Origin: Pseudoscleropodium purum | Lineage: Eukaryota; Streptophyta; Bryopsida; Hypnales; Brachytheciaceae | Length of the DNA stretch: 64,000 bases | Assembly: GCA_963969395.1 (NCBI GenBank) | Contig: OZ017797.1 | Location: 4,526,001-4,590,000 of the forward strand | Direction of reading: 5' to 3' | Shown here: positions 37,972 to 49,700 of the stretch, piece after piece | How the letters are laid out: each line of letters begins with the position of its first letter | How positions within the stretch are numbered: the stretch's first letter is position 1 | Translations under genes and position numbers: made by a program | The notes under the pieces: model-generated | The model's input: the letters and a program-made list of their open reading frames with translations, nothing else | The model's database searches: none | Told to the model about the DNA's origin: nothing

Positions 37972-38700
37972 AGAATGAATGATTTTCATCAAAAAATTGG
38001 GATGCACTTTGTTCATGCTTTAACCACATCATTGAGTTAGGTTCAAGACATTTTAGTTGTTTTTTAATTTAATATGAGATAGTTTATAAAAAAAATGGTA
38101 TATATAAAATTATTTCAATATTTCAACATTCATAACAATTTCCTTTGCTTCTGAGCAAAGCTATCAATCTAAAGCATTTGAACTATAATTTCTATTTTAC
38201 TAGGAAATTCTGAATTTTTTTGAAAAATAAGCATTTTAGTGAAGTTTGAAGTTGAAGACCTATAACCACATTTTTAAATATGGAGTGACACATAAATTTT
38301 CTATATATTTCAAATACTCTACTTTGGAATGTATTTTTATTTTGAAAATTTGAGATTTATTGAACATAATATGTAGTTGATATGAATTTTCTTCATTTTT
38401 TCTTCAAAAATTCATGATAATTCAAATTTTTTTTAATACAATTTGAAAATTTGGTGACAAATATTAGACATGTAATTTCATCTTTGAGAAATAAAAAACA
38501 AAAATTTAAGAATAGAGGATACAAAGTGAGAGACTTTGAGGTTGGACAACAATCATAAGCTCCGTCATTTAAGAGTTAACTCATCTTCATTATTTGGCCA
38601 ATCAACTCTGCTCATTCTTCATGGTCCACCTACTTCGGAAATTGCAGAGCACAACATCTCGGGGGGTGTATTACCGTCTTTGGCGAAACATGGTCTTGGG
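37972..38700. other. AT-rich spacer with a solitary TTAA terminus
   Basis: No gene is supported. The string cgtcatttaagagttaac near 38564-38580 resembles a right terminus of the TTAA family without a partner. GC content rises abruptly after it. Confidence 0.45.
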
Positions 38701-38769
38701 GAGGTTAGATTGGCGGTCATAGGTGTGGTGCGGTGATACACACTGGAGGGTCGGTTCCGTTTCGTCACT

Positions 38770-38815
38770 CGGACTGCTATATATTCTCCCGTCGGAACCC
38801 TAGAAACCATCTCTG
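38770..38815 (+). promoter_or_regulatory. TATA box and telo-box-like core promoter
   Basis: The sequence gctatatattctcccgtcgg is followed by aaccctagaaacc. A TATA element about 20 bp upstream of a telo-box-like AACCCTA is common for plant ribosomal-protein and snoRNA genes. It points rightward to the snoRNA candidate at 39231; no coding gene follows. Confidence 0.4.
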
Positions 38816-39230
38816 CTGCGCAACACTTTCTGTCCCTGAGCGGCCGTCTTCCTTTTCTAGGGTCTGGTTTTACTTCGAGTTTGAGTGTTGCTTGTCGGCC
38901 TGACCATAGTCTTTCCAGTTGATGCGGGAGTGCTGGAGGAAGCAAATGAGGTGGATTTCTTGCGGGTGTTGATGAGTGTTTTTTAATTTTGCTGGTATTG
39001 TTGTCTTTTAGGGTTTTAGGTTCTTTCGCAGCTTTTTGAGGTGCCCATGATCGCCATGTGATTTAGGCTCTTGTGGTCTTTAACGGAGGCCTAATTTTGT
39101 TCTTTTAAAATAGTCGATTGGATTTCATTGAATGTCTAAGGCCAACATGTCTCTACTGCATTGCTTTGAATGGAAGATTTGGTTTTACCGAAGTTCGTAG
39201 TTTGATTTCGTTGAGTCGATTGTCATACGG

Positions 39231-39314
39231 TTTCTCTGTTGATGAAGATTGAAAACTTGAGGTCCTCTATGAAGGAATTCAAACATACACCAAAAGATCT
39301 GATCTGAAGAGAAC
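39231..39314 (+). ncRNA. C/D-box snoRNA candidate
   Basis: Box C TGATGA is at 39240-39245 and box D CTGA at 39304-39307, with a second CTGA at 39299. Box C is preceded by TTCTCT (39232-39237) and box D is followed directly by AGAGAA (39308-39313), a perfect 6-bp terminal stem. The boxes are 58 nt apart, in the normal range. Such RNAs guide 2'-O-methylation of rRNA or snRNA. I could not identify the target of the stretch before box D, and it may be an orphan or a chance match. Confidence 0.5.
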
Positions 39315-39370
39315 TCTATGGGTAGTAAAACATTTGTGCTTATGGTGATACTTTTCTTTATGATTTTATA

Positions 39371-39790
39371 CATGAGCGGGTGCCATATCAGGCAGCCTGA
39401 TGCACGTGCAATGTGCAATCAAGGCGTTCTTGTACCCGTAGAGAGAGTGCTTGCTCTTTTCTGACTCTTGATACCCTTGATATGAGTCACGTAACTCGAG
39501 CTCACATCCCAAATAAACCTGGTTTTATTTCTGAATGTTTCTGATCAATGTGGGTACCATATCAGGCAGCCTGCTAGACATTCTATGTGTAAGCAAGGCG
39601 TTCTTGTACCCGCACAGCATAATCGCCTGCTCTTTTCTGACTTTTGATCCCCTTGATATGAGTCACGTAACTCAGGCGGACACTATAGTGCTACTTCCTT
39701 TTTAATCACTTGGTTGCAAGCCGAAGCTATTCCAGGCAGCCTGCTTAACCATTGTTATTATCGCATTGCCTTCCTGCATGAGTAGGGAGT
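39371..39790. repeat. degenerate tandem repeat of ~173 bp
   Basis: Units share ccatatcaggcagcctg, caaggcgttcttgtacccg, ctcttttctgac and ccttgatatgagtcacgtaa. Two good copies begin near 39378 and 39551; a diverged third begins near 39726 (ccaggcagcctgc). No conserved reading frame is seen, so this is not obviously coding. Confidence 0.7.
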
Positions 39791-42300
39791 GGAACATTAG
39801 CTTACTCCCTTCGTCCGGGTATGGACGTGGACCTTAAGGATACTTCACAAAATAGAGTGTAATGAATTAATATTGAATTCGACTGCCGGAGTTGAAGTAT
39901 TTGCCATCTGCGGCTTCTCCCTAACCTCATTGGACAGCCCTGGTGCGTTGACCTGTGAACTTGCTACAGAGAATCGATGATTTTAGGACGAACGTCAGAA
40001 TTCACCGCACTTTGTGCATTGGGCACACCTATAAACATCACGAGAGAAACTTTGAACTCTAAATCTTAACGTCAATCATATGAAACACTGTATCATCTAT
40101 GATGAAGCAAAACAGTCGCATTGACGAACGTTCACAATACCTCACTTTAAAAAAATTCAATCTCTTCACTCTGTAAAGAGGAGTTGAGCTATTGTGGTCA
40201 ATTACGAGCTCCTGTGCTCACTCTATCACGCGAGCGTAGATTTCGGTGAAGTTCATAGAGACCGTAACCCCGAATTTCACATTTTGGATAACGAGCGGAC
40301 TGTTTCTCTGTATTTATTTATGCAAGTTCTTCCTCGTTGAACCGAAGTATTTCTTGAATCTTTACGAAACAACCTTATTTCATTTCTGATTCGATGAATT
40401 GAGATAATTATTACGATTTAAAATGTGCTAAATTTCAGAAAAGGAATTTGGTCGTTAAAGTGTGAATCGTTTTCCTGGCGCAGTCGATTTCCTAAGCTAC
40501 CTTTTATTTGCTGAAACGGACTAGGAAAAGCGTGCTCTGTCGATTAATGTTCCTAATCTACTCGGTAAGGAAATCAATTTTCGAGAATTAACCATCCCCA
40601 GTCGGACATGTTCTTCGCCAATCTTCGTTGAGCCTTTCATAATTCGAAGACATGCCTATGCCGCCTTCGATATCCTTCTCGTTAATTTCCCATTTGAAGT
40701 GCCGCTGTTGGATGGAGAAACTCACGAAATCACTGCACTTATGACTTGCTCGTAACGTCTTGTTGTGCTGGATTCGTCTGCGAGAGGTTGAACAACGTTG
40801 CATGAAGAAGATGAAAGAATCGAATTTGCCTTGAGCTTCCAGGTTGAGTCCATCTGTTTAGAGTCATTTAGGTACTCATACAAACCCACTCAATTGAATC
40901 TGCGGGTGTCGCTCATTTGTCTACGCATGAAGTTGAACTTTTCTGTTTGCAAATCATTGTACTTGACAATGTGGGCGTTAGCCAAATATTATGCATGCAT
41001 CACATTCAGTTCTATACCATAGAAAATTTCGGTTCGTCGCGACATTCCAACTGCCTTCGGCTAATTTCAAGTTACTAATCTTTTTCCCTGCGCTTTTAAC
41101 AATCGGAATACTGCATTTCAAGTATTCTATTTGTATAATGTGCTCATTTGAAGATACAGGAAACAATCTGTGGACAATGCAATGACAAAGTTGTATGATG
41201 TTAAGGCATAATCTGTGATCCCTCAACATTCTGAGGCTGTAAACTTTTGTTGACGAGGAACAGCGATGCATGGCATGTGTCTTATCTTGTGATCAGTACG
41301 GAACATCGTTTTTTACAATTCATTGTACGCTGAAATTTTCCTGTCGTAAGTACCATCGTTGTGTTAGCACCGCCTTCTTGCATTTGTAGAATAGTGGCTT
41401 GCTCGTTTCTTTGATGCGAGACATGGATCTCAATCTTACTATCTCCTCACTTTCATGTAACATTTAAACGGTCATTGACGTCATATCCGAATGTCGGAGT
41501 TGAATCGGTAGTGTACATCCTTCTCCAGTCGATTCGGAACAGAAAGTACATTGGAGGATGTAATCAGAACAACAGCTCGGGTTATGCAATGTGGAACGTC
41601 TTTATAATTATAGAATGATTCTGGGGCGATGACCTTCGAACATATACCAAGGAACTCTTCAATTTGATGACGAGCGTTAGAAGTCTGCATTTTGTGAATT
41701 CGGCACACCTACGTACTGAACAGGATTCAGGGAACTCAATAACCGTGTCATCATCCAGCTACTTGCAAAATAATTCGAGAAAGCAAGGAGACCGCTTCAA
41801 CAGGCACTCACAATCCCGCCACCCAAAATTCTGCATCCGTGGTGTACCCTCTGTAACGGACATATAACGTTCGTGTGGTCACTACTCGCCAGCACAGACC
41901 TTAGACCTTTACTCCCCCTTTCCTGACGCTGTCGATTTTTGGAGCTGCCTTGTTGACACAGTCTTCGAAATGGTGTGCTACCTTTCGATGATTCTAATCT
42001 CTCAATAAAATCGGACTTAACAAATTCCTGCTCTCAGGAAATGCTTGTCATTCCTAATAGTTCAAATATGTCGGCCTTTTTTCTTCTTCGCCAACCCTCA
42101 CTACATAGGCCTAAAACGCGCCAATGCCGCCTGAACTATCCGTCCCGTTAATTTCTATTTCCGAGAGGAGGATGTTCACCGCAATAAAATTTGCAGTTAA
42201 AGGACATGGAGAAGTGACGAAATCACTGCAGTCATGACTTCAATCAAACGCAGTATACTGGAACAGAACAGTAATATCTGGAATCAAAACTAATCAACTC
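39730..42300. repeat. diverged ~1.5-1.6 kb tandem duplication, non-coding
   Basis: The segment from about 39740 recurs from about 41350 in the same order and orientation. Matching landmarks are tgccggagttgaa (39890) with tgtcggagttgaa (41493), gggcacacct (40020) with cggcacacct (41701), gcgcagtcgattt (40483) with acgctgtcgattt (41926), and cgaaatcactgca (40725, 42216). The offset shrinks from about 1610 to 1490, so indels have built up. No long frame is kept in either copy. Confidence 0.6.
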
Positions 42301-42414
42301 AAGACTCGTCTTTATGGGACCCTGTAATCGGCGGATAAGATGGTTGAGTGGTAGGTCGAGAAGTCTCCCGGAGCAAATGAGCGTGGAGATGAGAGACGAA
42401 TAGGCTTAGATGGA

Positions 42415-42640
42415 CAGGCGCCATTGCGACACGAAGCTTGGCCGCTGTCATCGGGAAACGACGATTGTGTCCCTCTGTTCCGGACCAACCCTGTCCCTGG
42501 GGAGACTGGAATCAGGAGTACTTCGGACGAGGTATTCCGGAACTTCTCTAACTTATGCACGTTCGCTGACCCTCCATTTGTGCGGTTCGAGAGGATTGTC
42601 AGTCTTATTTCGTCGCACACGAACGTCGCATAATGGGTGT
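42415..42640 (+). pseudogene. BAHD acyltransferase pseudogene fragment
   Basis: The plus-strand stretch gccattgcgacacgaagctt and its continuation to about 42480 matches the intact BAHD gene around AIATRSLIAANGRRRL. The part at 42560-42630 matches around PPFVPFEGLVLLVPSYTN (here reading PPFVRFERIVSLISSHTN). About 150 codons of the parent between these two points are missing or scrambled, including DFGWG. It is on the opposite strand, about 8.4 kb from the intact gene. Confidence 0.75.
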
Positions 42641-43573
42641 GGCCGTTTGCTTTGTTTGAGGCCCCGACAAGGCCAAACCTCAAACTCCATTTGGAAGCAC
42701 TAAAGCCTGGGGAAGTACGAAGCAGCTCCTGACGCAGCAATTACAAAGGCTTTTTGTCCAAAGTGCCAATGGAATCTAAAATCACACTCCAAAAGTAAGC
42801 GATCAAGAATTCCCCTGGGTATGCAACTCTTGTATTATATGGCCGTGATTATAATCACTTATAATGCATTTTAGTCCAATGTCAAGGGATATAATTTGTT
42901 TTAGTGTAGTATACTTGTGTAGCCCTTTCAACAAGGAATCCAAAAATGTAATTGTATACATGAAAAGAATATTTCTTGAAGACAATTCTAACATTCAAAA
43001 CCTAATTATATGAGTTTCTTAAATACATATATCATAGGCCAAGCTACTCAACTTTTGAGACTTTTTAATAAAAATTTAAGAATTTTACTTATAAATAAAA
43101 CTCTGCAAATGAATTTTCATTTTCATTGAAGGAAACTTCTTGTATAGAGTTTTAAAAATTATGCATATGTATTTCAATTCTTCATAATTATATACTGTGA
43201 AGGTCTTTTTTTAATAAATATGCAACCCAACATTTTCTACATCTCATTTTATTTATAATGTGGTCTTCACCTAACTTTTTCATCCTTCTAATCTGATATA
43301 AATCTTTACAAAAGCAGTCCTCTGAATAATATGAGAGTTACGTACCTAGGAGAATTCTATGACGCACATTCACATGATAGAAGTCACGTTGGCAGGATGG
43401 CGCCAGCTCTTCTGATATACAACAATACAGATTCTTCGATGCGATCGAATTGCTATTCCATTCAATTCTCCAACTGCCTAAGCTGCCCGCTTGCAGAGAA
43501 TCTGAATTCACAGTGTTGGCAGGGATCTTCCGGTAACGACTGAGCGCTGTCACGATTGGACTCATGACCCCAA
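42641..43573. other. intergenic spacer
   Basis: AT-rich to about 43310, then moderate GC. No gene is supported. Confidence 0.5.
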
Positions 43574-43824
43574 GGAGCTCTTGGAAAATTCCCCGTGATG
43601 CACAAGGGAAAACTAATCTTATACGACATTACCACATTCCCTTTGGTCAAAGGGAATTTGTGATTCCCTTCGTGTTTTATGATTGATTTCCTTTATGATT
43701 CCCTGACTGATTCCCTGTGAGACTCCACGGGAATGTTGCAAAACTCCCTATTACGTACGCGGTTCGCTTTCTGTTGTTTCTTTGAGGGAAAATTTATCCC
43801 TAAAGGGAATTTTCCTAGAGCTCC
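43574..43824. mobile_element. 251-bp inverted-repeat element (MITE-like) overlapping the TNL 3' end
   Basis: The left terminus ggagctcttggaaaattccc matches the reverse complement of the right end, ggagctctaggaaaattccc, at 19 of 20 positions. The body holds several short repeats of attccc. No target duplication is clear. The stop codon of the immune-receptor gene (43753-43751) lies inside it, so it supplies that gene's final codons. Confidence 0.65.
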
Positions 43825-46800
43825 AAGTAATATTACGTGCTTTTGTCATTCTGAATGGGGAAGAATACACTCGGAAAGATAAGGACCCCCAATTCATTCG
43901 CATAGTCTTCTTCTTGTGGTAGCTTGTTGATAAGCCAGATACTGAGCCTGCTTGTGATTTTGAAACAGTCGGTTTGGAACCTCGCCGTGGTCGAAGTGTT
44001 TTCTGAATTATGTAGAAGTCCTTGGAAGCACACCCTGAAATTTCGTAACAAGAGGAACATAGATCGTAGTCCGCCTTCCATTCTCCATTGGCCACCCATC
44101 GAGACTTCGTCCTCTCAGTGTCGCTACATTGGTTTCTGTGACATCTCTCTGAGAAACAGTTGGAACATAAGCTGTACACAGTTCGCACCGGTTTTGCATT
44201 GTACCGAGGTCCGCGTAGAGGAAACATCATGCAGCCATCACAACTAATTGTAGAATGAATTGCACATCCACCATTCTGAGATGAGATACCTCCAGGTCTT
44301 TTCCCAATAGCAAATCGGTGAGGAGGTAATGGCGCGGTCTTGGCAAATGCTAGAGCTGCGAGAGTCGCTCTCCACTCATCCTCTGATTCCTCAACACCGG
44401 CAAAGAGCCGCGGCGGAAGTCTTGGAATACCCAGCAATTTTGGACACTGTATGAACTCCACTACCTGAAGCTCTGATAAGGGACGTAAATCCGGGACCTT
44501 CTGCAACTGAAAACAATAGCTGCAGTCCAGACATCTCAGTTTGGTCAAACGTTCCAAACCGCAAACCTCCTCCACGTTTGTCCACCTGATTTCCAGATCA
44601 CGCAGATTGGGAAAAGCACTGAAGTCGACCATCGGGCTCAACAGACACCCACTCAGATTCAGACTTTGTAAGCTTGACCCTACTGCCGACAGCTCCACAG
44701 GTAGATTCCCCAGCGGAATACAACTCAGAAATACTCTTTCTAATTTCGTCAGCCCCCTAATCCTTGTAAGATCATGGCATACACTGTCTTTGGGATGTTG
44801 CCTGAAGAACTCGTTTCTTCCGAGAAAGGATGAAAATCCAACTCTATAGCCCGAAGGCAAGCCTGAAGCACCCTTAATTTCCAGCTCCGACAAGAAAGGC
44901 AATTCATCCAGAAGTGGTAAGCCTTTGTGCATAGCGTTCCATCTCAATCGGACAGATCTAAGCTCCGGGCACGATTGTAAACTTTGCACCTCCGGTACGT
45001 CATTACCCCCAAGATATAGCATTTCCAAGTGTGAGCAGTTGTGAAACTGGAGTGGCTCGATCGAGCTCGAACACTCTTTGACAGAAAAGGTTCGCAGTTC
45101 AGAGCAATTGCTAAAATTTGGAAGTGTCCTGAGGCTCTTGTTGTAGGAGAGTTTCACAAACCACAGTTTCCTACCCCAATCACCCGCTGTTCCAATGTCT
45201 TGCGTCCAACTCAATACCTCCAGTTTCGAGCATTTAAGAATTAGCAGTTCGCGTAGGCTCACCAGCTCACCTATAGAAAAGGTGGTAATTTCTGCACAGC
45301 CTACAAGATGTACCACCGCAACATTGCGCCATTCTTTCACTTTTGCTAAATCCGAAATCAACAAGCTTTGAAGATATATTCTTGGTACCATAGCCCATCC
45401 TGGATCTTCCAGAAAAGGTGGGTGCTGGTCACCACCATCGTAAACCCCAAACGTAAACAAGCCTTCATTTTTCTTGCCGAGGTATTCTTTGGCAAAATCT
45501 CTATAAAGTTCATGCATGCTGATATTTTTGCACCGTTCTTGTGGAGACTTACACTCATCGTAGCTCAGGAAGCACTTTCTTTTTAAGTTTCTTAGCTGCA
45601 TTTATTCCAACAAAAAAACTATAAGATTTAACCTAAACTAGCTATCCTAATATGAATCTGGCCTAGTTTCAGAACTTCAATCCTTACCACTAAGAAATAA
45701 GAGCACACCAAAATCAAGTCTATCACTACGAAAATGCAGGTTAGCCGGTCCACCTTTTCTTTAACCAATTGAGGTTTGCATTGATGAATAGAAACCAACC
45801 AGTCGAAAATCTCCTCCGCTCCAACAGGTTGTGGCGCATACAGAGCAACATCAATGAATAATTGCTTACTCAGGTCACACATGCTTCTGTCATTAAAGCC
45901 AATACCAAGAACTTCGATGATGTCAATTGAGTGACGAGCATGAAAAACCATGTTTTTGTTTTTGAATTCTTCTTCCCAGTACAAGAAAGGATTTTCCTGG
46001 CCGGAGGACAGATCGTTCAAGTAAGAAGCAACTGCTCGAAGGGCCAGAGGATGATAATGGCCAATCTCTCCATTCACAGTCCGGTCATCGACTTCGATTC
46101 CAACCTGTTCACGATTGGCTCCGATAACCGGTGGAAAAAAGCAGGTTTGCAGACATTTTCTGACGACCTTGATTTGCTGTGGACGGAGTGATGGTCGATT
46201 CATTTGTGGAGCAGCAATTTTGAGAAAAAGATTCGTGGCTTCACCCTCCTCCAAAACTGGAATAGGCTTGCAAAAATCTCCTTTCCCGGTCACAGATAGC
46301 ACATTATCTCGACTTCGAGATGTGATGACTATTCTGCTCCCTTCAGAGACCCAATTTAAGTAATCTCTAGCTTCTTCGCAGGAACCCAAGGGGCCGTGGA
46401 CATTATCCACAGCTAGAAACTTCAGTTGCTTATCACTCAAACACTGCTGTACATATTTTTCAACCTGGTCATACAGAAAAAAAACACGATACCATCAGAT
46501 ATGTTGTACAAAATTGCTGGTCAGTTATGACCCTCTCTATCTCATAATTCAATTTTAGGACGTTTCGACGAGAAACTTACTTTGTAATCGGCATGAGATT
46601 TCTCCAGTTCTTCTATTTCATCATTCGACACATCTGAAAGCGACCTCAGGATCTTTATATGACGCTTAAATTTCATTTCTTTCATGTCTGGTTCGTCGCT
46701 CCCAATCTCCAAATGACAAACTTTGCAATCCGACAACAGTCTACTGAAATAACTGCACAAAGCTTTGCACATTGTGGTTTTCCCTAAACCTCCCATGCCG

Positions 46801-47830
46801 TACAGCCCAAGACAGTATACTCCTCTGTCATCCTTCCGAAACATTTCAGATATAGTCTGCGTGCATCCAAATCATAACTCGTCAGAATGTCATTATCATG
46901 CAGATGAAAAAGATCCCTCAGCATTCGCACAACTGAGCTCTAATGGAAAAAATATCAAGGAATTCTCAATTCCTGACATGCACACGCTAGATAGTATGCG
47001 GTGTATTGGAAGTCTTTACCCAAGCCAGCAAGATCACTAATTAAAGACCTGTCCATATTAGATACTTCCACCAGTACATTCTGTTCCATCCACCTTGGCT
47101 GCTTGAGAGATGCTTGCGTCGAAGGAGCTACTACGGTCCCAAGGTTGCCCTAATATTTAGTCGTGAAAGAATGTCTAATGAATGCGCACTACTGTACTTG
47201 CCTAGCAGTTTATAATTCCTTACCTCGCACAATCGACGACATCCTTGGATGTTCTCAATATCCAAATCCGGGCTTAAGGATAAGAAATTGAGAGCGGCTT
47301 TCACGATTTCGCGTCGGAGTGACTTCTTCGGCATCTTTTCTGTCAAAACCAAGCCATTGATCTTCCGCAATTTACGCAGAGCCTCCTTACACAATTCTAC
47401 TGTTATTGTGATTTCTCTATGTGCTCCTGATGGCATATTCTTCCACGCCGCAACCCAACTCTCATCTATAACTATATGATCGTCGAGTTTAGAGGTTGGT
47501 AGGTCATCGAAGAAAACCGGTAATAACTTCAGGTGCTTATTGGTATTTTGAGCCTCTACAAAAGTTAACAGCTCCAACATCGCCCATTTGGAGGTCACGT
47601 ACTCCTTCGTCAAGATCACGACTGCCACAACACATTCTCTAGCAGCTTTGAAAATACGATCTGGAAATTCTTCACCCAGTGGCAAACTTGAATAGTCTTT
47701 GTCAAAAAAAGGATAAATTCTTGGAACCCCCCTCACAAAATCATTATACAGCTTGGACACGAATGGCTTCTGTTTACCAGCATGGCTTAAGAATATTTCA
47801 CGAGACTTCGGCGTCGAAATTGCGTGAGAG
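43751..47830 (-). CDS. TIR-NB-ARC-LRR immune receptor with C-terminal Cys-rich ZZ-like region
   Basis: Exon model on the minus strand: about 47830-47224 (TIR), 47149 to about 47020 (linker, 3' edge uncertain), 46856-46581 (P-loop), 46464-45754 (rest of NB-ARC), 45595-43751 (LRR and tail); about 1180 residues. The TIR domain has REIFLSHAGKQKPFV and SKWAMLEL with the Glu used by NADase TIRs. NB-ARC has GMGGLGKTT (P-loop), KFLAVDNVHG (kinase 2), GSRIVITSRSRD (RNBS-B), HYHPLAL (GLPL variant) and MHEL in place of MHDL. About ten irregular leucine-rich repeats follow. The tail (44245-44040) has CDGC, YSLCSNC and YDLCSSC, resembling a ZZ zinc finger. The first Met is not in this frame: an acceptor-like tgcag at 47835-47831 implies an unseen 5' exon. 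TNLs sense pathogen effectors and start cell death. Confidence 0.82.
44040..44245 (-). other. ZZ-type-like zinc-binding region encoded in the TNL tail
   Basis: Visible ligands include CDGC (44243-44232), YSLCSNC (about 44180-44156), a further Cys/His cluster, and YDLCSSCY (about 44070-44043). GPRY between the first pairs fits the ZZ pattern CDxC...GxRYxC..C..DYDLCxxC, but the middle KC..C pair is absent and the YxLCxxC pair occurs twice. It may be a diverged or rearranged ZZ finger acting as an integrated sensor domain. Confidence 0.55.
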
Positions 47831-48494
47831 CTGCATATGAAACTTGTATGTCAGGGTAGCCTTGAGCGCGATGCTCCTAGCTACATGATTACGACAAAAT
47901 GGAATATATAAATTTCTCCAATTACTAGTTTAGTGAGCATCTCTGAACGTTTTCGAATGTATTTGTGCGAGTACTAAAGGAGAAGGAAACGGAGTCTTCA
48001 AGAACAAAATCGAGAAAAAGCAGCCTCAGGCAATCAAAAACGGAGGATGCCGTTATCTGGCATGCCTGCCTAGCGAGCAAAGACTACCCCCGACTGCTGA
48101 GCCAGTGTGCCGATGTATTACCTGGGAATCTCTTGCCGCAACTCTTCGGCATCTCTGAATACTGGGACAGCCATAGGGCTGCACATGAGGCGCTCAGTTG
48201 TTCCTCCTGCTGGCCGTTTCACATTAATTAAGCCGCGAATAGAAGAATCGTGACGTTTCCTAAATGATGAAAGCTTGAAGTTCGACGATTAGCACCATGT
48301 CACGGCCATCCTCACCCATCCTCATCATGAACGCATTACTACTTTCGCTATGGATCCATGGCAGTCTCCGACTTCCCAGAGCATCCAACCCTTTGCAGGA
48401 TAATTGAAACTGCAATAGCCACAGTTTACCAAGAAAAACTTTGTGAGCAAGAAACCCTAAGGCCCGGGTGAACTGACCCCTCTTCTCATCGGTC
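47831..48494. other. 5' flank of the TNL gene
   Basis: It probably contains the missing first exon and promoter of the minus-strand TNL gene, but no exon with a start codon and fitting donor could be fixed. On the plus strand a 36-codon frame from 48297 has a hydrophobic stretch (NALLLSLWIHG); it is too short to call. A partial extra copy of the terminal motif gggtgaactgacccct lies at 48474. Confidence 0.4.
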
Positions 48495-48779
48495 GGGGTG
48501 AACTAACCTGACCCCCTCGCTTGTCCCCCGAAAGTCATTCCAAGGGGTGCAAGTAACAAAAACACCCCTATTTTGTGCCTAGAAGGTTTATGCTCTACAA
48601 CTCTCCTAAGTAAGGTAACTCTCCCTATGACACTCCAAATGGGAGCCAATCCATCACAAGCAAAATTGTACTAATGGTGTACATTTGAGTTCTTGAAATG
48701 TTCATCATTAGAATAATTATACTTGTGATGGTCTCCTTTTCATTTTGCTTGTCACAAGCAGACTTACCTTCCTTCGATT

Positions 48780-48960
48780 GCAAATATAGATTCAAAATTT
48801 GAAAATTTCATCATGCATGGGAAATTTAAAAATTCAGGGTTTTCCTTTGAAGATGAGTGAGGGGTGAGTTCTTATCCCTTTGAAGTTGTTCCAAAGGTGC
48901 ATGTAGAAAGACCCAACTCCTATAATACGCGAAATTAATTTATCTTCTACACCTCTCTTA
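48780..48960. repeat. inverted copy of the 10515-10755 repeat
   Basis: The reverse complement reads aaaaccctgaatttttaaat, then gaatctatatttgcaatcga, and agaggtgtagaagataaatt, paralleling the copy at 10515 with a deletion. Confidence 0.5.
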
Positions 48961-48994
48961 GTTGATCTAGGGCCTCTGATTGCAAAGCAATATG

Positions 48995-49361
48995 TTAACC
49001 CTTAAACGCATAGAGAAGCCCAAAATGGCCTACAATTTTTTATACAATATAGTATACTTGACCTTAATGGGATTCACTATTCACCTTTTTTGCTTTTCAT
49101 TAATTGTATAGTAAGGCCACCCTTATCTCTATCGTATAGTCTTAGTTGAACAATTGTGACTAGATGACTCATTTGCTCATTCACTCTAGATCCTTTTCAT
49201 TAATACAATTTATTATTGGAATGCATGGTAAAAAGACAAAATTGTAGATAAAAACAATAATCACTTGGTGGGTTTCAAGCCATGTACATTATTGCCAAGT
49301 ATATTGTATTGTTTACGGATTTTAGGAATTTTATGCCAACTCTCAAGCATTTAAGGATTAA
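48995..49361. mobile_element. short TTAA-bounded element (367 bp)
   Basis: Left terminus TTAACCCTTAAACGCATAG; the right terminus catttaaggattaa is degraded. Non-coding, nested inside the 5.4 kb element. Confidence 0.5.
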
Positions 49362-49429
49362 ACCTTGGCCTTTACACTCGATTTATCTTAGGAAATATAC
49401 AAGAATTTTTTATTTTTCATATTTTTTTA

Positions 49430-49700
49430 TTTTTCAAATTTTGAATTCATATTTGCAATTAGAGACCCCACATTAGCTCTGAGAGATCCAAAATAAACCC
49501 TAGACACGGCTCAAAATAGTTTTCTTTTACTTTTATCCTAGAAAAAAACAAAAATTATCATATTCAGCCTACTTTGTAGGTGGGATTTAGTATCCTACAA
49601 TTAGAAATTGAAATTTAGAATTGAAATATTTTTAATGCCTGGCAAATAAAAAATTTCAGTATTTTCTCTTGAAGATGAACAAGGGATCAATTCATCCTAA
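49430..49700. repeat. direct copy of the 10515-10755 repeat
   Basis: It has ttttgaattcatatttgcaa followed by gaccccacattagctctgag, and later gaagatgaacaagggatcaa. No coding content. Confidence 0.45.

Noticed and set aside
41662..41720. Second C/D snoRNA (TGATGA with CTGA about 50 nt later)
   Set aside because: It has no terminal stem, and the duplicated counterpart near 39975 does not keep the boxes.
42312..42740. 142-codon minus-strand frame
   Set aside because: It lies antisense to a BAHD pseudogene fragment, whose similarity is on the plus strand.
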